From: Apteryx mantelli
Lineage: Eukaryota; Chordata; Aves; Apterygiformes; Apterygidae
Direction: 5' to 3'
Assembly: GCF_036417845.1 (NCBI RefSeq)
Contig: NC_089979.1
Coordinates: forward strand, 46,632,775-46,696,774
Length of the DNA stretch: 64,000 bases
Numbering within the stretch: the stretch's first letter is position 1; every line of letters begins with the position of its first letter. Both the position numbers and the translations under genes were made by a program. Below, piece after piece: positions 25,022 to 38,158 of this stretch. The notes under the pieces were generated by a model. It did no database searches. It was given only the letters and a program-made list of their open reading frames with translations, and was not told where the DNA came from.

Positions 25022-28000
25022 AAAAACACATCTCAGTAATTCTTTCATGTATTCTTCAAAGTTTTCACAGGGGGCTGATTTCTAAGTTCCCAGAAGATGA
25101 TCAACCACCTTTTTTGGATGTGGTGAAGTGCTGCTTCTGGAGAGAAAGAGACAACAGTTCTACTGGCATAATCCAAAGAATGAGGGACTCATTTGCAATC
25201 TGTCCCTAAGTGTCCCTAAGCCCAGCTACCAGTGTATTATTTCTGGTGTGGCAGTCCTCCATCTCCTAAAAATTTCTCTAATCTTCTTTTCATAAATCCT
25301 ATTCTAAACAATTACTTAAGAAAGAAAATGGTACTGGGTAGAGCAGGATTAAAATACTGATTTTATCAATGAGCTGAGACTCAGGAAAATGAAAGTATCT
25401 CACAAATATGAGTCACTAAGGCTTAGGTTTACTTTTGCTGAATAGGATTAAAAAATATATGACAATCTGCTAATGTTTCACCTAAGGCTTTCCTCCCCCC
25501 CCACTCCTCAGAACATACACATAACAGGAGGAATTGCAGAAACCTGTTGAAGTATTTCAAGACTTCTATGAATCTGAAGTTTTAAAACAAATCCATAACT
25601 GGGGAGAGAGAGAGTCATGATGTTTGAGTACAAAACTCACTGAATATTGCCCAGTGATGGATAAGGTTTTGAGATGAAAACTCGTCATGCAAGGAGACCT
25701 CTCTAGGCAGTAATTTCATCACCCCTAGGCATAACAGTCCAAATACTACTTCCTACTCTTTCAGGAGACGTGTGCAGTTTACTTGTGAGAAAATACGTGG
25801 AAAAATGTGTGCATCTTCCAATGACTGATAAAAGTCACACATGTGCAGGCAAGACTGCCAGACTTGCTGCCACAGCATATTTTTCTGGGGAAATGAAGTT
25901 CTCTTAAAATGTAGCAGGTGCCTTGCTAAAAAAACTAATTCAAGCTATGTGCCAAAGCCCTGGCAGGAGCTGAGAGTGAAAATAGCCAGTTGCTGGGTGG
26001 CTTCTCCTTTGTCACTGATCAGATAAGAAAACTGACAAGATGTGATTTAAAAAAAAAGAAAGAGAGTACCCCACCATCTATCTTTCCTAGCAAAGCATGT
26101 GTTACCATGCTATTAGCAACAGTAGAGCAAGCACCTCCTCAGCTACCAGAATGGGATGTGCAATTCTGTTATAACACAGAAGCTGATGTTTTCTGCTGTT
26201 CATTTTTTGCTCAATATCAGTTATTCTGTGGTGTCATAAATAGGATTTACAAAGCATCCAAAAATAGTCAAAACACTATAATAAACCTAAACTTTCTTAT
26301 AACTCTCCTTAAAATAATTTTTTTCTAAGAAATCTGGCTGTTTTCTGACCCTGTCAGTTCTGGTAATATACCCCAGAGTATGCGCACAGAATATTTCTAC
26401 CCTGCTATTTTATTGATTTAAGTGTACATGTATTTTTGATTAGCCACATGAGCTCAGCAATTTTTTTAATGTTGGGGACTGGCTGCACTGCATTTTCTCA
26501 AATACATTTATTTAAATATTGTGTGTAAATATATGTTCACACACATATATTCACATACAATATCATAGTACACAACAACAGTACAGCATGCAGTATAATA
26601 GTAGATACAGTAGAGGCTGTATAGAGGTTATGAACTGATGGTCACCTATGCCACTCCCTGTGTCTGAAGACAGGGCACAGAAGGGGGAGATGATCAGCTG
26701 CAGCTAGAGGATAATGGATCAGCTGCAACTGTGTCTTCACTAATATCAGATGTGTGATACCACTAACTAAAGAGGAGGCCCAGTGTCCTGTGTCTCGTAC
26801 CACCAGAAGGGTGTTAATTTTCACTGACCCAAAAAAACAAAGATGTCTGAGAGAGAGGCAGGGTTTGTAAGCACAATAACAGTATTTGTAGACCAGCTGA
26901 TCTGGTAGGAGAAAAATGGACAAGATTTTGAGCACATCAGTTCTTCCAAGATACAGTTTGCCTTTCTGTCTTTTATGTATGCAGAACTGACAGGTGCATC
27001 AGTCCCTGTGGGCTGCTGCTCATTAGGCAAAAGCCATATGCGGTCATCCTCTGCCTAAAAATCACCCGAACTCTGCTGACAGCATCCCAAAGCTTGCACA
27101 GATTGCTCCCATCTGTCTATGAGTTCTGCAAGCTGCAGTGAGATCCTGGTGAGTTGCGTTGCTCACTTGTGCTTGGACAACTTCCCCGTCAGGGCATTAG
27201 GGCTGGTTCCCTTCCCCTAAGGCTGGGTAGACGAAAGCCCTGCAGAAATGGCTCGTGCTAGGGAGTTTGGTGCCCGCCCATGGCCTGGGCCAGGTTCCCA
27301 GTGATGGGCAGCACCCTGGCAGCATGGCAGTGCTGTGACTGTGAACAGTTGTGGTGCTCAGCAGTAGCAGAAGTATTATTGGGTGTCTGTAGCATGGCCA
27401 TGGTGCTCACAACCCGTCTTCTGTCCTCTCCTGAGCTTCCCAGGTTGCACCCGCTGTGCATGGTGTCCTGCTCTCATCTCCCATCACTGTGTCGCATTGT
27501 GGTCTCCACCATAGAGTGAGGTCTCCCAAGGACAGCTCTCAGCTCCATTGACAAGTCAAATCAGCTGGGTAATGCAGGGTAATGGGAACTGGCCAAGCGG
27601 ACGAGATGCCTCCGTCCAAAGGACCTTTCATTGCATTGACCCATTATTCAAGAAAGTTTAAAGATATTGATGATATAGTGACACTCTTCTGATATCATTG
27701 TCATAACAGATCCAGATGGGACTTGCTTGCCCTTATGTATTGTGCACATATACACACACACAGACAGTTTGGCGAGTTATTTGAAAAATGCTTCACAGGT
27801 TCATTAAACTTGACCTTCTGTTCCTGAATGAAAAGTACAACTACAGAGTCCAAGCTATTGCTAATTTTGTCTAATAAAGGAAGAGGGATTCTTGCATTTC
27901 AGAGACCAGAGCAGGGAATTCAACAAACAAAACAAAACACAAAAAAAAGGTTTGCCTTTTCCTTGCCCTCTCATCTCTGTCAGTCTCCCCTAAAATGAGA

Positions 28001-31000
28001 CTGTATTAAAAATCAACTTGATCTGAATAATATGATTTGGTTTCTTTCCATTTACCTCTGGGCCTTGAGTACTCTGAATTTCTCTACATCTGGGAGAGTG
28101 AGGAACACAGTTTTCAGACAGAAGCTGAAACTCTTGTGCAATTTCTTGACTCCTGACTCTATAGTCTCCAAAAAAAACCTCTCAAAAAGCAAAAAGCATC
28201 ATACACAAATACATGAAAATATACAACTAAACACAGTTAGGTGTACTACAGCCATAAAGAAAGTCTTCAGCTCTTTATGAAGCCAAGTAACGCTGTCAAA
28301 TGAAAGGATTAGGCAGGAAAAAAGTGGTGTTTTTTTGATGAACAAGATTCACATTATTGTCAAACTGATGTACAGAAAAAATAGCAAAAGCAAATGAAAG
28401 GCACTGGAGAAAAGGCCTAGCTCACTGTAGATAAATTATAAGATAGCTGAACAGGGAAAAGCCTCAAAGAGCAGCATGCACAAAGCCCATCAAATTGAGC
28501 AAAGACTGCCTACTCTAGGCAGAGTAGACATGTCTAAAAGTGAACTTGGGTGACTTCCTTTGAAAATTATTGAAGTGAGTATGTTTTACGAGTACCTGAA
28601 ATTGAAGGGTCTAAGCTTAGGGGACTCCCATAAGCCTGCCTTTCTGCCTTCATCTTATGCACTAATACTACTGGGCATTCATCACATTCAACATCACCCA
28701 CTCATGATAAGCCAGTTTGTAGCCAGGAGCACCACATTTTGATGTCATTTTTAGGGCAATCTTTTTCTAAAGATTTTTAGACCTGTCTCCTGATTAACAG
28801 AGGCCCAAAGATCTTATCCAGTAATCTTTCTCTTTTTCTGGCCCAAAACGTGGCTCATACACAGCAGGGCAACTTCAAAAAGCAAGGCTAAGACAGCAGG
28901 CTTCCAAAGCACCCTACAGCTTTCTGACCAGGTCATCAGGCTGAGAAGTAGGAGACCTGAGTATTCCAAATTAGGGGTACAAAATAATTTAACTTGGGTT
29001 TCCCATTTCAAATTACTTTAATTATGGAGATCCTAGGCAACAGATTCCTCTCTAGCTTTTTTCCTGCATGAGCATGAAATGATCTGACTCTTGGAGAGGT
29101 ACTGATCTTTGACTGGATGGGTATGCCCTTCTCTGACCTGGGTAAAAATCAAGTAAATCTGAGATGCATGGGGCTTCTGCCATTCCCTTCCTACTTTGAA
29201 TTTCTTCCTACTTTCCTTAGTTACTCCTCTCTCAATGCACTGGCTTTTGTGGATGCCATTCCTCTGGGCTTACCTTTCCCCCTGCACTTAACAGTAGGAG
29301 CCAGCAACCTTTCAAGAGTGGTGTGTGAGAATGTATTTCTCTTTCACAAGTTAGAGGTGACACATGCAAATAGAAACTCATTGAGTGCTGTGAATTGCTG
29401 CCTCTCAAAGACCCTGCTACTGCTGAGCACATTCAGCACACAGCAGGATCACTGCCTCCTACAGAAACCTCTTACAAGTTGCCTCATCTCCCACCTCCAC
29501 ACCTCAAAATCTCCCCTTACATTGTTTTTGCCACCTGGCTCACAGGTTGCTGACAGCAGGAAAGTGGATGTTATCTCAGGGCTCTGAAGTCTCCCAGATT
29601 AGGGCAATCAGGGAAGAGGGAGGAGTTGCTGCCTGGAGCTGCATTGCCTTTGTGGAATAAGCTCTTGACCTTTAACAGACAAAACCCCTGTCTCAGAATT
29701 TTAACATTAGACCCTTTAATGCTGAAGTTGTAGCTGTACAAATTTATAGAATGAATTAACATTTGTTCTTCTTTTTTTCTTCCTTTTTTTTGCATGTTAG
29801 AAAACTGTGTGTGGCTACCTCCGAGCAGTGGTCCGTGGGCATGTTTGGTGCCGCTGTGGACCCTCAGTACATTCAAGTTCCGTTCTGGGCTGAGTCCCAA
29901 GTGCCCATTGCTCCTGTTTCTGTCTGCTCCCTCTTAAAGGAAGGAAACCTGGGCAGGCAGATGGAGAAAAGACACAACACGTTCTGGATGAGAGATCTGT
30001 GGAGCGTGCTGGCGCATGCACTGGTCACCCAGCCGAGATATAGTATTTCTGTGTATGTCAGTTCCTGCTTTGCAAGTTATGTTGGTTCTTGCTTCTCCAG
30101 TTTTTTACTGAGCAGTCCTGAATCCTCTCAGCGCACCAGCTGTGCAAGAATCCTTGTAAAAATTCTGTTACTAGAATTTTCCGAGAGAGCATGACCCTGG
30201 TCAAAATATGTTCTTTTTTCACAGATTTTTTTTTCCCCCCAGATTGCATAACAGGTAGAGTAGTTGCTTGCATCATGAAATGTCTGGGCTGTGCTGCTTG
30301 CATTTTGCTGCAAACGTGGCTGAGTATGGAGAGAAAATGTCCAAAAGGCTGAGATCAGAAAATGGAAGGTCATGTTCTAACAAGCCAGCTGAATTTATTA
30401 CAGGCTTTTTGCTGACTTTGCGAGCAGCAACAAAGAAGAAAAGCTGCAATACTCAAGTGATGTAACTGCTCTGAGCTCTTCCTAAGTGGCTCATGTTTGA
30501 CAGCTTAGGGTGAGATAATCTGCTAGACTGAAATCTGCAAAAATGAATGGGACACCTTCAGCTCTCTTCATGAATGTTTAGCAGCAATTTTTCCCACCTC
30601 CTGCTGGACACAAGACTAGTGGCTGCATCTGGTGCAGTGCATCTCTTTAAGATTAGGATTTTTTGTATGTGGCCACAGTTCTACCATTTTTTTAGAGGTT
30701 TAATTAACTTCATAATTAATATCTAAGATCCTGACGATGTTGCCATTAGAGTGTAAAACTCTCCTTGACTGCTGCAGTAATTATGCATCCAAATGATTAG
30801 AGGACTTTTCAGTTCCCTCCTGGTGCCACTGCAGATAAGCCTACTCTTACCTGTTACCATAAATATTTATACATCTTCCAGCTCAGCAACAACCCTAGGA
30901 ATAATAAAAGGGAAAGGGATGTAGAAGACCTGGATTCTGTTTCCACCTTCTAAGTTCCTTTATGCTTGTCACTTAAACTTTTGGTTTCTGCTTCCATATT

Positions 31001-31149
31001 ATGTCTGCATTTGATATTCAGACACTGCCCCAGGGAGCTTCCAGTCTCCTGAGACAGAGAAGCAAAGGAGAACAACCTTTTCAAGTTTTATAATAGATGG
31101 ATTTTCTTCTGGCTGTTAACATCTGTCATATCTACATCTGTTTTGAAGA

Positions 31150-31565
31150 TTGTCATAGAATTAGAGACAATATGGCTGGAAGCGACCTTGAGAGGTCATT
31201 ATCCCTGAAGGGACAATCAGCAACACCTCGTTTTTGATGGATATCTGCATAACCTGTTCTTAACAACTTGAAAGTAGAAATATTCTCCAGTCTCCCCAGG
31301 CAATCCCTCTGGGTTTACCATTATGAGATTTTTTTCTAATGAGAATTAATCTTTCTTGCTCTAGTTTAAACCTATTGTTTTTTGTCCTTTCTCCAGTGAA
31401 AGTTTATTCCCTTTCTTCCTGCAGCAGCTGCCTATTTTAAGTAATAGTAAGTATTGCATCAGTTTTCTCTTCTCAGTGTTTAACAATCATCCTTCTTCAC
31501 AGACCAAGTTTTCTAGATATCTAACCCTTCCTGTTGACTTTTGCTGAACTCCTGCTGACAAACAC
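31150..31565 (-). mobile_element. Old CR1/L3-type LINE 3' fragment
   Basis: The plus strand reads CATAGAATTAGAGACAATAT, then GGCTGGAAGCGACCTTGAGA, GGTCATTATCCCTGA, ACCTGTTCTTAACAACTTG, and on to TTTAAACCTATTGTTTTTTG and TGTCCTTTCTCCAGTG. This follows the reverse complement of old CR1-family 3' ends, with many substitutions. The distal limit is a visual estimate. Confidence 0.72.
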
Positions 31566-32764
31566 CTCAAGATAGGCTTCTCTAACTTGTTTCTTCTTCG
31601 CTGCTGTCAATGTTTAACACACTATTCGGTAATGACCAGCAATATGTCCCTGCAGTTGGTCTTTTTTCAGGAACAAGTTTAAAATATACCTTTATTCTGA
31701 CATGTATGAAATCAACTTATGAGTATGGTCACTGTTTTTGGATTTGTTTTCTTAGCTGTCCTTCTGGGAAAAGTACTATACTTGTGCACAAGTAGCTCCA
31801 AAAATTTTCCAAGTGTGGACCTGCTAGTAGGAGGAAAGGCAAATAATGTCCCATTTATCTGTAGAAGCAAGCAAAATAATCAAGTTCTTTTTGATGGAAT
31901 TGAACAGGATTTGGAGAGATGGATTTCCAGATCAGGCATTAACTATTATAACCAGAATGATTTTGGGAGTGCTGCATGTATGCAAGTCAATCTTTTGAAG
32001 CTGTATGTGTACTGGATGCTCAGTCTAAAATCAGCTAGTCATAAAACTCCTGTTCATTCCTCATGAGCACCACTCGGGGGGGGTGGATGTGGCTCCCAGT
32101 CCAAGAGGGGTCAGAGGCTGGGCTGACTGTGCAGACACACAGCTGCAGTGTGGCAGGGGCACACACTGCATGAGGGGAAAGAGCTACAGCCCCTTGGTTC
32201 CCTTCATGCCAGCAAATTTTCACCTGGTTGCCGATTCATTGGACAGCTTTAGCTGGACCCAGTTATTCTGAGAATAGGTGAGATTGCACAGAAAGAACTG
32301 CTCAAAAACTGCCTGGAACATTTCCTCCATGACCAGAATATTTCCTTTTACCACCAGAAAGTGAAACAGGCTTTTGTTGTCTCCAAGTCTGTGCTGCAGA
32401 TGCATGCGATGTGCCTGGAGCAATGATCAAAGTGTGATGGACCTTTAACTAAATCAATCACTTTGGAGAAATGCTAACAGCATCCCCAGAATCTGTATCA
32501 CGGTGTCTGTTCCCTGTAACTATCTGCTTATGACCTGCATTCCTCTGACTAAGTTGACAGCTCTTATTGCTGAGAACTCAGCAGATGTGTTCATCTTTTC
32601 CAATATGCCTTATCTGCTGTCTGGACACTGTGTCATGGAGGTTTTATATGCTGTTTTCACAAAGTAAACTTTTATGAAGTGCGAAGCTAGAAGTGACATA
32701 ATAGTTTTGGATCTAGTGTTGCAGTCAAGATCCAGAGGCTGCTGTATACACTTTGTGAAGCAAT

Positions 32765-33060
32765 CATTACAATCATAGGATGTTTGAATAATAGAAGATT
32801 ACAGCTAGAAAGGGCTTCCACAGATCATCTGTTCTCCCACCCAAAAGCAGGATAAACTCTCCCTACAACATTCCTGGCAGATATTTGTCTAGTCTCTTTT
32901 AAAAAGTCTCCAGTGATGAAGCCTTTCAGAAATCTCCTGAGGCAATTTATTCCAGTGCTTGAAATCTCACTCTTTTTCCTAATGTATAATTTAGACAAGA
33001 CTAATGTATGATTTATCTTTAGATGAGAAAGCAGTAGGATCAGGGTAAGGTAATTTCTAC
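32765..33060 (-). mobile_element. Old CR1-type LINE 3' fragment
   Basis: Blocks CAATCATAGGATGTTTGAAT, AGCTAGAAAGGGCTTCCACA, CAGATCATCTGTTCTCCCAC, CAGATATTTGTCTAGTCTC and AGGCAATTTATTCCAGTGCT follow the CR1 3' order in reverse complement. It sits 1.2 kb from the older fragment at 31.15 kb in the same orientation, but the two overlap in consensus coverage, so they are separate insertions. Confidence 0.72.
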
Positions 33061-33069
33061 CTATCTCTA

Positions 33070-34765
33070 ATAGAACTGCAATAAGAGAGTAACACACTTA
33101 AATGCCATTGAAGAGCTAAACCAGAGATTTGTATAGAAACAAACACAGATCTGAGCATGGTAGTAGCAAACTTGTTAGGGAGCTATGTAAATTAGGTGAC
33201 TGGAAATGCTGAGGTCAGATATATTTCTTAAGTTTATTTCTCACTGGGCCTTAAGTGTCTTACTCTGTTATAGTGATACTTCCCTCCATGCAGGTTTCAC
33301 AACTCTGAGTCTTCACCTGGAGCCTCTCTTTCAAAGTCAGGGGCAGACCTCACTCCCTTTCTTCAACATACACTGGAAGGAGGAACGAATTATCTTTATA
33401 TATCACTCATTCGCTGGAGTACTCGCAAGATGAGGAAAATAGGGTTTGATGTCCTCTTTTGCCTAAGGAATCCAGGATCATAACTTGCAGTAAGGTTCCT
33501 TGTCCTCAGACTGTTCTGGGTCTGCAAGAGCTCTCCTTCTTTCCCTGTTACAGTATCCTGTCTGGCATAAAATAATCGCAGGTTCATTACACTAGAAAGC
33601 AAGATGATTTTTAGTCCACCAATTAGATGCTCACATTGAATCTTAGGATGGCGGGTTTGGGCCTGGCCACAAGGATTGTGTAAATATTTTATGCAATATT
33701 TGTTTCATATAAAATGCATACACAAACCTTGGCTCAAAGCAGGTATCTCCCTTCACCCCCAAGGTGAGAGCCCAACCATTTTTCTCAAGATTCATGCTAA
33801 CTTTCTGTGACTCACTGAACATTTCACTTTTCCACACAGTGAAACAAGTCCAACAGGCGAAGCAGACTATACCCTACCCTAGAATACACACCCTTTGGGA
33901 GGTGAATAATGGTGGTTTGAATCATGTCCAACAAAGAGAAAAACTGAACCCTATAACCCCTTCTTGGTGGCTGCTGTAGATGATTCAAAACTTTTCCATC
34001 CAGCTGTATTTTGAAGGAAAGCAGCAGTTTCCACTGGACTTTGTGTGGACCCAAATCTGGGAGCTCAGAGAGAATTTTCTGCCCACGAGACAGGCAGGGG
34101 ACTGCCTGGTGGGATTTAGACATGGGAGGAGAGGAGTTAAGCTGCTCACAGCTGTTTGAACAGGCTCAGAAATAGTACTGCTGCTTCATAAGTGGAGGTA
34201 ATGTTAGAAACTCAGATTCTTTCATGGTTGAGTAGTAACTAACAGAGATCCTGAGGGCCCCAACTGGAAACAGCTGGATTTAAATGGCCTTCCTAACAAA
34301 ACACAAGAGATCTAAAAATTTCCCAAGTCCCAGTGTAGTGAGTTAACTCCCAAATTAATCTTATTCCTGTTACACCAGTAAGGTGTTAGGGGATGTTGAC
34401 TGCTTTTAAAATTGTTATCCTGCATCTTAGAGCACAGGGTGCCAATTAATTAACATAGCTTTCTTGCTATTATTCATCAAAGAATTTTTATGTAATCATG
34501 GTAGTTTACTACAAACTTTTCCCCAGGGAGTTTCAGACTGTGGTACTGCTAGGTGTGTTGAATACATTAACGATGCATATTTCTAATTCAGCCGTTCAAG
34601 AGTATTTTAGTGCCTAATTCACATATATTTTCTTATCTTTTTTTGTTGTAACCTCAGATGTGGATGGATTAATTCTGGAAGATTAATTAACCAGTAGAGA
34701 GAATATGAGATTGTAAGCAGCTTGCATGAATGTGGCCAGAAGAGACAGAATTCACAATTAAAAGG
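33070..34765. other. Gene-free stretch
   Basis: I recognise nothing between the old CR1 fragment and the ancient CR1/L3 copy. Open frames are under 100 residues. Confidence 0.5.
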
Positions 34766-34769
34766 CAAA

Positions 34770-36196
34770 TAAAAAGGGAGACAAACAAAACAAAACAATA
34801 GACCTCAGGAAGACAGATTTGAGTAAATTCAGGTAATGCATGAGTAAGATTTCAGGAGAAGCAAATGAAAGGGAAAAGTAAGTTAAAGAGAGTGGGTGTC
34901 ATTCAGATAGGAACAATACTAAGGACAGATACAAACAAATCCAGTGCAGAGCTGAGATAGGACATAAAGGCCAGCTTGTCCCATTGTGAGTTTGTCACTG
35001 ACTTCAAATACAAGAAGAAGAATAAAAAACTGGAAAGGAGGTCATATTAATAGTTACAGGAAAAGAAGAATAGCATTAGTAATTAGGGACAGAATCCAAA
35101 GCTAAGGACAAAACAAGATGCAGCTTGTAAAAAGATGACAAATACCAAGAAATTCTGCTTTAAGCAGGCTTAGAAAGGGAAGAGCCAGACAGGAGGAAGG
35201 CCTTTGCTTCATTCTCTGAATATTTTAATGTAGAGAAGATCAAAACATTCAGTTCTCTATTTTGCTCAACTTTCCCTAAAAAGTTCATTTATAAGCAAAG
35301 GTCTAAAATAATTAATACCAGCCAAAAAAGGGTAAGATCTCAGTCTAGAAAAGGAGAAGGATGGGCTAGGGAGAATTTGGAGGGCAAAATTCTTTGTTTG
35401 ATGTTTCAGCACAGTAATAAATTGCCCAGTATGATATTAAAGGAACAGGCTGAAGCAATCTCAGAACTTAGTGGTGAAATTATGGAAGGTGAATGAGATT
35501 CCAGAAGACTAGAAAAGGTCATGTGTAGTGCCTACTCTTAGGAGAGACGGAGAGAATTGAAGAGGAAATAGGAAATAGCAGACCTTACTGTCAATACTTG
35601 AAAAACTGTTTGTAAGCATCTGGATGATGAAAAATATCATGGTACTTGCCAGCATAGATGTCAGGAACAAATTACATCAAATCAGATGAATTTCCTTCTT
35701 CAGCAGGGTAACTGGTCTTGTGGTTAGGGGACAAGTAATGCAGCTCATCTGTCCTGACTTTAATAAGGCTATTGACATTGTCCCATTGCTTACAAGGGTG
35801 CTAAGCAGACACAGGTAAGAAGAAATCTGCAAATGGGTGCAAGAAAATACAGGGAAAACTGTTCTCCTTGGTTTATTGTCAAAATGGTAGGACTAGGGTT
35901 CTGTTAATATTTTCTACTTAACATTGGAATTCTTTTCCATGCCTATGTTGGATGGGATAAGAAGTAATGACCTTAAGTTTAGGAAGATTTATTATAGACA
36001 TCTGTAAAAAATCTTTTCTAACCATAAGAAGTAGCAGCAGGAGGAGGAGACTGCAGAGTTTCCATCACTGGAGGTCTTTAATAACAGGTTAAACAAACAG
36101 GGATGTCTGTCAGGGATGACAAAACTGTAGCTGACCTTGCCTTGAGGCAGAGGAATGGATTAGGTCTCTTCTTTCCCTCCCTTTTATCTATCATCA
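34770..36196 (+). mobile_element. Ancient CR1/L3-type LINE, about 1.4 kb with RT remnants
   Basis: From about 34770 the plus strand follows the middle of a CR1/L3 reading frame: GGACATAAAGGCCAGCTTG, TACAAGAAGAAGAATAAAAA, a VNEIPEDWKRSCVVPTLRRD-like piece at about 35.5 kb, and a DFNKAID-like reverse-transcriptase palm remnant at about 35760. It then reaches the 3' region (GGGATAAGAAGTAATGACCT, CATCACTGGAGGTCTTTAAT) and a decayed tail near 36196. Stops and shifts are frequent, so it is long dead. Confidence 0.75.
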
Positions 36197-38137
36197 AAGG
36201 CATTCAAAGAAAAAAATCCTGACCACAAATGCAATAAAAAATCATTTTCCTGGCTTCCAAAAGAGAAGAAGCCTCCCATTGCTTTCTATAATCAGGCACT
36301 TACACAGCTTTGGGAATCAAAGCCTCTATCACATCAAATGCTAGTGATGTTTGTGAACATCACTATTTATCTGTATCTTTTATCTTTGTTTCTAACAGCT
36401 GTAATCATAATTAAATTTCAACATTGCCGTTGTGGTTCATGTTAAAGCTTCTTGCTTTGCAATGTAGTTGCTGAGATGCTGATCAGTCTCAGGAACTGTT
36501 AATTAAAGGGTGAACATTCAGGGCAGAGAACGTTAAAAAACGTGTTTGTTGTGGGAGACTAAGTGCTAAAAGGAAATGCAGGGATTTATCAAAAGAAGCA
36601 GTGGCAACACTGTGAAAATAATTCCAATTAGTGAGAAAGACAAAAGAAGGCTTCAGCAAACCCAATTACTAAAAAGAAATAATGTCAGTGTTGTCTCCTC
36701 AGGCTCAGCACATGCACTGTTGCCTGCTGGGATAGAGGGCTGTTCTCCGGCAAAACCCTGAAATCCTTGTATATTTTCAAGTATGTGCTTAGCTTCACAA
36801 AGTACTCCATGATGCCATTGGGAATACATGTGAACTTAAATGTAAGCATATGATAAAATGCTTTGCTGGATGAAGCTGTAAAAAATGAATAACATCCCAC
36901 CAACACAATATCAAGTAGAAGGCTCAAAGAAGGAAAATACACATTATTTGCTTTAACTGGATACCTTGTTACCCACCAATAGTCTTTGAGGCTAGACTGC
37001 CCTCCTCCTTCAGATCTACAGTGTTGCAGGCTCATGTAACATCTGATGACGATGATATCAGGAGTCTTTTCTGTGGCTCATTAATCCATTATTTATGATT
37101 CCACAGTGAAATCAATGGAGTTATACCAAGAACTATTTTGCAACTATTTTGCCCTTAGAGGTTTTCTCCCCTATTTTCAATGAACTAATCAGTCCAAGTT
37201 GTATCAGCTACAATGTGGTTTAAAATGACAAACTGCTGTATGTCTCCAGGCCCACCTACAGCTCTGCTGCAAACGTGTCTGTTTTAAAAAGCCAGTGAAC
37301 AAAGAGCTGAAATGAAACCAAACCAAGCCCTGTTGCAAGAAGCTTCAGTTTACCCAAATATCTTCCCTCTAGCAGAAAGCTATTACAAAATGTCTTCTCT
37401 ACCATTAGCCTGCAAGATTTCTGCCACCATAAGACAGCTCTGACCTACATGCCCTTTTCTAAAAAAAATACATGTTGTCTTTAATGGTATGTCAGTCTGA
37501 GCTCATTAAGTTAATGTCTCTGAACTCACTGACAGAAAAAGTTACAATAGGTAAGGTCAAGAATGAAGTTGCAAGAAGTCAGCTACTGAGTCACATTTGG
37601 AAACGTTGCAGCAAGTTTTCCACTGACTGTGATGGAACAGTCACACACACCTGAGCCTCTGCCTATGCTTTCAAATGAAACAAATCTTTAAAGATGTTGC
37701 ACTCAGGTAAAGCAGAAACAGCAGAAAAAGTGATATGTGATGGCCATACAATATGATTTCTTCTTGAAGATAACTTAGACTACAAGAAATACTATAATTA
37801 ACCTGCCCATGGTATTATCTAATCTTTTAGTCTTTCCTCTATAATCCCCCAAATATTCTCAATGTATTTGAAAATTTTGCTTCTTCTTTATGAGATATTG
37901 TATTGTTTCAACAGCTATAACTTGGTTTGGGAGTTTCTTGTTGGAGCTGATGTTACCCTTGGAAAATCATTAGCCTCCTTATAGGTTAAACTGAGTCTTT
38001 CTTGCTTTCTCTTCTTCTGTTTCATCTCCTATGCAGATGTTTCCTTTTCTTGTGGTGGTAAAGTCAACAAAATAGTTTTAAATATTTGCAAGAATGACTT
38101 TTTTCTATGACCTATGATTTTTTCTAGCTTTTCTGCC

Positions 38138-38158
38138 TTTTTTTTTTTTTTTTTTTTT
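38138..38158. repeat. Poly-T tract
   Basis: There are about 21 consecutive T. No retrocopy or AATAAA signal is seen beside it. Confidence 0.9.

Larger units (their letters stand above)
22420..31140. other. Gene-free stretch right of the FABP relict
   Basis: This is where a minus-strand FABP exon 1 would be expected; none was found. It holds the minisatellite at 24.1 kb, the (TA)n at 25.0 kb and a slightly GC-richer patch at 27.05-27.5 kb. Two open frames of 156 and 143 residues (29117-29587 and 29763-30194, plus strand) have no recognisable domain, and I do not call them genes. Confidence 0.5.

Noticed and set aside
27050..27540. GC-richer patch as a CpG island or exon cluster.
   Set aside because: CpG dinucleotides are sparse and the open frames on the two strands overlap without motifs.
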